Assembly: GCF_020740795.1 (NCBI RefSeq)
Contig: NC_067299.1
Coordinates: 11,853,333 to 11,917,332, forward strand
Direction of reading: 5' to 3'
From: Apus apus
Lineage: Eukaryota; Chordata; Aves; Apodiformes; Apodidae
Length of the DNA: 64,000 bases
In this document: piece after piece, positions 60,979 through 64,000 of the stretch
Layout of the letters: every line of letters starts with the position of its first letter
Numbering within the stretch: the first letter of the stretch is position 1
Made by a program: the position numbers and the translations under genes
The notes under the pieces: generated by a model
Seen by the model: the letters and a program-made list of their open reading frames with translations, nothing else
The model's database searches: none
What the model was told of the DNA's origin: nothing

Positions 60979-61438
60979 TGTAAAAGTCTTTTGTGTGAGC
61001 TTATCTGTAGTTTTAGGGAGGAAATACAAGGGTCCTTGAAGAAGAAAGAAGTTATTCAACTAGGACTAGGGATGCCTGCTGTAACCAGTTCTACTGTGGG
61101 GTCAGCAGAGATAAACGGGAGGAGAGAACTTGGCCAAAGGTTCCTGTGAGGAAGACTCAAGGATTAAGTAAATGACACCCAGGAGACCCTAATGGACTTA
61201 ACATGCATGTGATAATGCGTGGACACTTATGGAGATGATTTCTCAGGAAACTAATGAATATGTAAACAGTTTCTTAGAAATATTACACATAATTAAGTAT
61301 CAGCTGTATGTATATCTCTCACCTTATCCTGTAAGGTGGGCACATTTTTGGAGGAGCTATCCCCTGTGTGTCCGGCGCTGTGAATAAAGATACCGACTGA
61401 ACAGTACTTAGACTGTTGGGTGAACTTACTTTGTTTCA
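60979..61438 (+). mobile_element. 5' LTR of an endogenous retrovirus
   Basis: A 460-base segment starts TGTAAAAGTC and ends TTGTTTCA directly before a primer-binding-like site. It contains a TATA-like GTATGTATATC near 61307 and AATAAA at 61383-61388, the expected order of promoter and polyadenylation signal. The right end is fixed by the primer site; the left end is a best guess from the TG dinucleotide. The 3' LTR is outside the window. Confidence 0.55.
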
Positions 61439-61441
61439 GTT

Positions 61442-61459
61442 TGGTGACTCAGATAGGAC
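61442..61459 (+). promoter_or_regulatory. Retroviral primer-binding site, tRNA-Trp-like
   Basis: TGGTGACTCAGATAGGAC begins three bases after the LTR CA end. Its first seven bases and about 12 of 18 agree with the tRNA-Trp primer site used by avian alpharetroviruses. The mismatches suggest either decay or a different tRNA. Confidence 0.5.
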
Positions 61460-61724
61460 AATCTCTGCTTGGCTGCCGGACCCATTGGGGACAGGACTCC
61501 CTTGGGCACTCCTGGGGGTTTTTCCAGAGGGACTCCTCACCTCAATCAGATCACTGCAGGGGCAGACAAGGACCATCTGGCAAAAAGGTATTATTTAATT
61601 TTACTCTGTTCTGTTCTGGGATTGGTCATCTGCTCTGGGTGCTATCCATAAATCATAAGGGAACTTGTGCAGGATAGTGTATGCCATGTAGCTAGCACTC
61701 TGGTGTACACCTGGTTGGGTACCT

Positions 61725-61940
61725 CACAATTGTGTGCTTCTGTTTCAGTGCTCCACTGCAACACAGTGGTGTGCTTCTGTTTCTGGTCTGGTTTGGTACA
61801 TCATAATCATGTGCTTCTATTTCAGTTTATCACAAAAGTTGTATTTCTGCTTCAGTGTTCCACTGCAACACAGTGGTGTGCTGCCAGTACTCAGTGGTAT
61901 GCTCTCGGTACACAGGGGTGTGCTTCTGTTTTGATATTGA
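61725..61940. repeat. Tandem duplication in the retroviral leader
   Basis: TCCACTGCAACACAGTGGTGTGCT occurs near 61751 and again near 61858, and related GTGCTTCTGTTTCAG and GGTATGCTCTCGGTACAC words recur between. The unit is about 107-120 bases. CCACTGCAACACAGTGG is itself a near-perfect inverted repeat that could fold as a hairpin. Confidence 0.65.
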
Positions 61941-62441
61941 CATCTTGGTAAATGAATTTGGCAAATGTTATATAGACATTGAGTTGTGGTTGGCAATATT
62001 GGCTTTGATTACATTGGTTTGTGTCACTATCAATAGGAATTGGATTGTGCTATTTTAATGGGACAATTCAACAGTTTGTGAACTGGATGGGTGAGTGAGA
62101 CGCAGCTGCTCTACGAAGCAAGTGTGGATTCTGACCCATGGTTCTGTCGTCCCGCAAGGGGTGCGGCCAGAGACAAATGAAGCAAAAGGTTTAGTTCTGT
62201 CCTAAAGTCCAGATCTATAATTGTGTTTGTGTGCCATAACTGTGTTTGTGTAAAAGTGGGATCCCCTGTCTTTGTGGCGTGAGTGGAAAATGGCCAGAGA
62301 AACAGTGTGACTTTAGTATCCAACGAGTAACAGTGATTATTGTTTTACCCACCTATAGCAGAAATAGGTTTTGGGTGTGCAAAGTGACTGGTGGAGTTTT
62401 GTAAGTACTATGTGGGCAGGGTGTGTGACTTAGTTAACAAA

Positions 62442-64000
62442 ATGGGAGGCAAGCGAAGTGGAGGAGTTATGAAAAAGAGCCCATTAGGGTGTATTTTGGC
62501 ACATTGGAAAGAAATAGGAGGTCCACCAGGAGGGAGTGTGAATAAAAATACTCTCATAAAGTATTGTAATCAGTAGTGGCCATTAGATGAAATGGATGAT
62601 GGAGAAAAATGGCTTATGAATGGAACTCTGAAGTATAATACTTTGTTACAGTTAATGTTTTTAAGATGGAAAGAAAAATGGGATGAAGTGAGATATGCAG
62701 AGATGTTTTTCACCTTGAGAGACCACCCTAATTGACAAAAGGAATATGTCATTAATTTAGCTTCACAAGATCCTGTGGTATTAGCATTAGAAAAGGAACA
62801 GAGAAGGCGACCAGGACAGTTGCTCAGCATGTAATATCAGACAAAGATGTGTGAAGTTGACTGAAGCTGAGGAAAGGATGGAAGATGATTTTGTTCTTCC
62901 ATCACCCCCTTCCCGGATAGTTCCTCCGTTAGAGCCTCTCCCTCAGGCTGTGCCTCTCCCGCAGGCTCTTAGATCAGAGAACGAAGGCACCCCTGAAAAG
63001 GCAAGAGAAGCTGAGAAGCCAGAGCCAGTCTTTACCCCAATATCCTATCATACCAGGAGTAGGCTGAAACCTGTATTTCAGGCTCCTTCGTGACAAGTTG
63101 CGGGGACTGATGGACAACCGGTGCAAATAAAAGTACCATTCACCACCGGCGAGCTTGACTCCTGGAGGGAAGAGGCAAAGGGCTGTAGGGACGATCCAGA
63201 AGGGGTGGCAAAATTATTTGAATTAATAGTTAAGAATCTGAATCTAGACTGGGCAGATATAGACCTGATGCTAGACGCCTTAACAGAAACAGAGAAGCAA
63301 GTGGTCATAAGCACAGCTAAAACCCATGTCCAGGCACAAATAAATTCCTGAATGTTGCCAGGACCCGTAGATGCACGTATTCCTAAAACTGATCCAGGGT
63401 GGGACCCCAGTGTAGCAGGGGAGTGTGAAATGTTAAAAAGCTATCAAGGGTGGATCAAATTTGGACTTGAGAGAGCTATACCTAAGGCTGTAAATTGGGC
63501 TACTTTATATTTGGTGAAACACAGACAAACTGAAACCCCCTCTGAGTTTCTTGATTGGCTGAGAATAGCAATGCAGAAATAACACTACTCTGATCCATCC
63601 TCTGAGAATGTGAGACAGCAATTGGCTTCTCTGCTTCTGGGGCAGTCAGCAAAGGATGTAAGTAAGAAACTACAGAAAACTAAAGAACCAGACAATAGAG
63701 ATTTGGAAAAATTAATGGAAGAAGCATGGAGAGTGTGTAGGAATAGAGAGGGAGATGTAGTTTTAACTAAACAAAATCAGGTGCCTTGAGGAAGGGAGAG
63801 AGGAGTGACCTTGAGGGGAAGAGAGAATCAGCATCAGCCCCTGAGATCAGATCGGTGTGCATATTGCAGAGAAACAGGACATTGGAAAAGAGATTGCCCT
63901 AGGTGTGGAATCCCCCAGATGGCAGGGGCTACGGCGGTTGCACAGTGACAGGGACCTGGGGAATCTACCTTAGCAGATCCACTGGTTAAAATAAAGCTGG
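62442..64000 (+). pseudogene. gag: Endogenous retrovirus gag (gammaretrovirus-like) with several stops, leading into pro; runs off the window
   Basis: The start at 62442 reads MGGKRSG, a myristoylation-type matrix start. In-frame stops follow at 62574 and near 62733, and again near 62832. A proline-rich segment lies at 62850-63093. The capsid region is recognisable at 63121-63582 (LDALTETEKQV, then a major-homology-region-like ETPSEFLDWLRIAM), with stops at 63349 and 63580. A single CCHC zinc knuckle (CAYCRETGHWKRDC) lies near 63858-63899. The last bases, LADPLVKIKL, look like the start of the protease region. A single knuckle points to a gammaretrovirus-like virus rather than an alpha- or betaretrovirus. 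With at least five stops it cannot make Gag. Confidence 0.85.

Noticed and set aside
61667-62058. Cys/Val/Phe-rich frames upstream of gag
   Set aside because: They overlap the tandem duplication in the leader and show no retroviral protein motif.

Overview
The window looks like bird nuclear DNA, probably from a microchromosome. The genes are compact and GC-rich with small introns and CpG-island promoters. The dispersed repeats are CR1 LINEs ending in ATTCTATGA-type 3' repeats, and two solo LTRs resemble the ERVL-type LTRs common in songbirds. All gene names come from recognising conserved protein sequence by eye; no search was run.

Layout. 1-3.24 kb: the last ten exons of elastin (ELN, +). 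4.07-12.37 kb: a complete LIM kinase 1 gene (LIMK1, +, 16 coding exons, 641 aa). 14.03-17.24 kb: a long CR1 whose ORF2 frame carries only two in-frame stops. 22.3-35.9 kb: septin 4 (SEPTIN4, +), with a CpG-island first exon that may supply only the ATG, and one exon carrying an apparent one-base frameshift in a C run. 37.48-44.67 kb: a complete SBDS gene (-, five exons, 250 aa) convergent with SEPTIN4 and full of CR1. 44.3-45.2 kb: a CpG island with G22 and G18 runs between SBDS and a divergent TYW1. 46.0-48.6 kb: three N-terminal TYW1 exons (+), the last apparently cut by an antisense CR1. 48.8-60.6 kb: no recognisable host gene, but several tandem-repeat families, CR1 copies and a satellite with an inverted junction. 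60.98-64.0 kb: an endogenous retrovirus with 5' LTR, a tRNA-Trp-like primer site, a long leader and a gag with many stops; it runs off the window.

The genes are ordinary housekeeping or tissue genes and do not form one pathway: elastic fibre protein, actin-regulating kinase, septin filament subunit, 60S ribosome maturation factor and wybutosine tRNA-modification enzyme. ELN and LIMK1 are also neighbours in mammals, as are SBDS and TYW1 (head to head). Their joining here with SEPTIN4, which lies on another chromosome in humans, fits the bird arrangement I recall for chicken chromosome 19. I found no convincing undescribed system. The most useful oddities are the interrupted TYW1 exon, the SEPTIN4 frameshift, a GC-AG intron in LIMK1, candidate alternative SEPTIN4 start exons, and the repeat-dense block from 48.8 to 58.2 kb.
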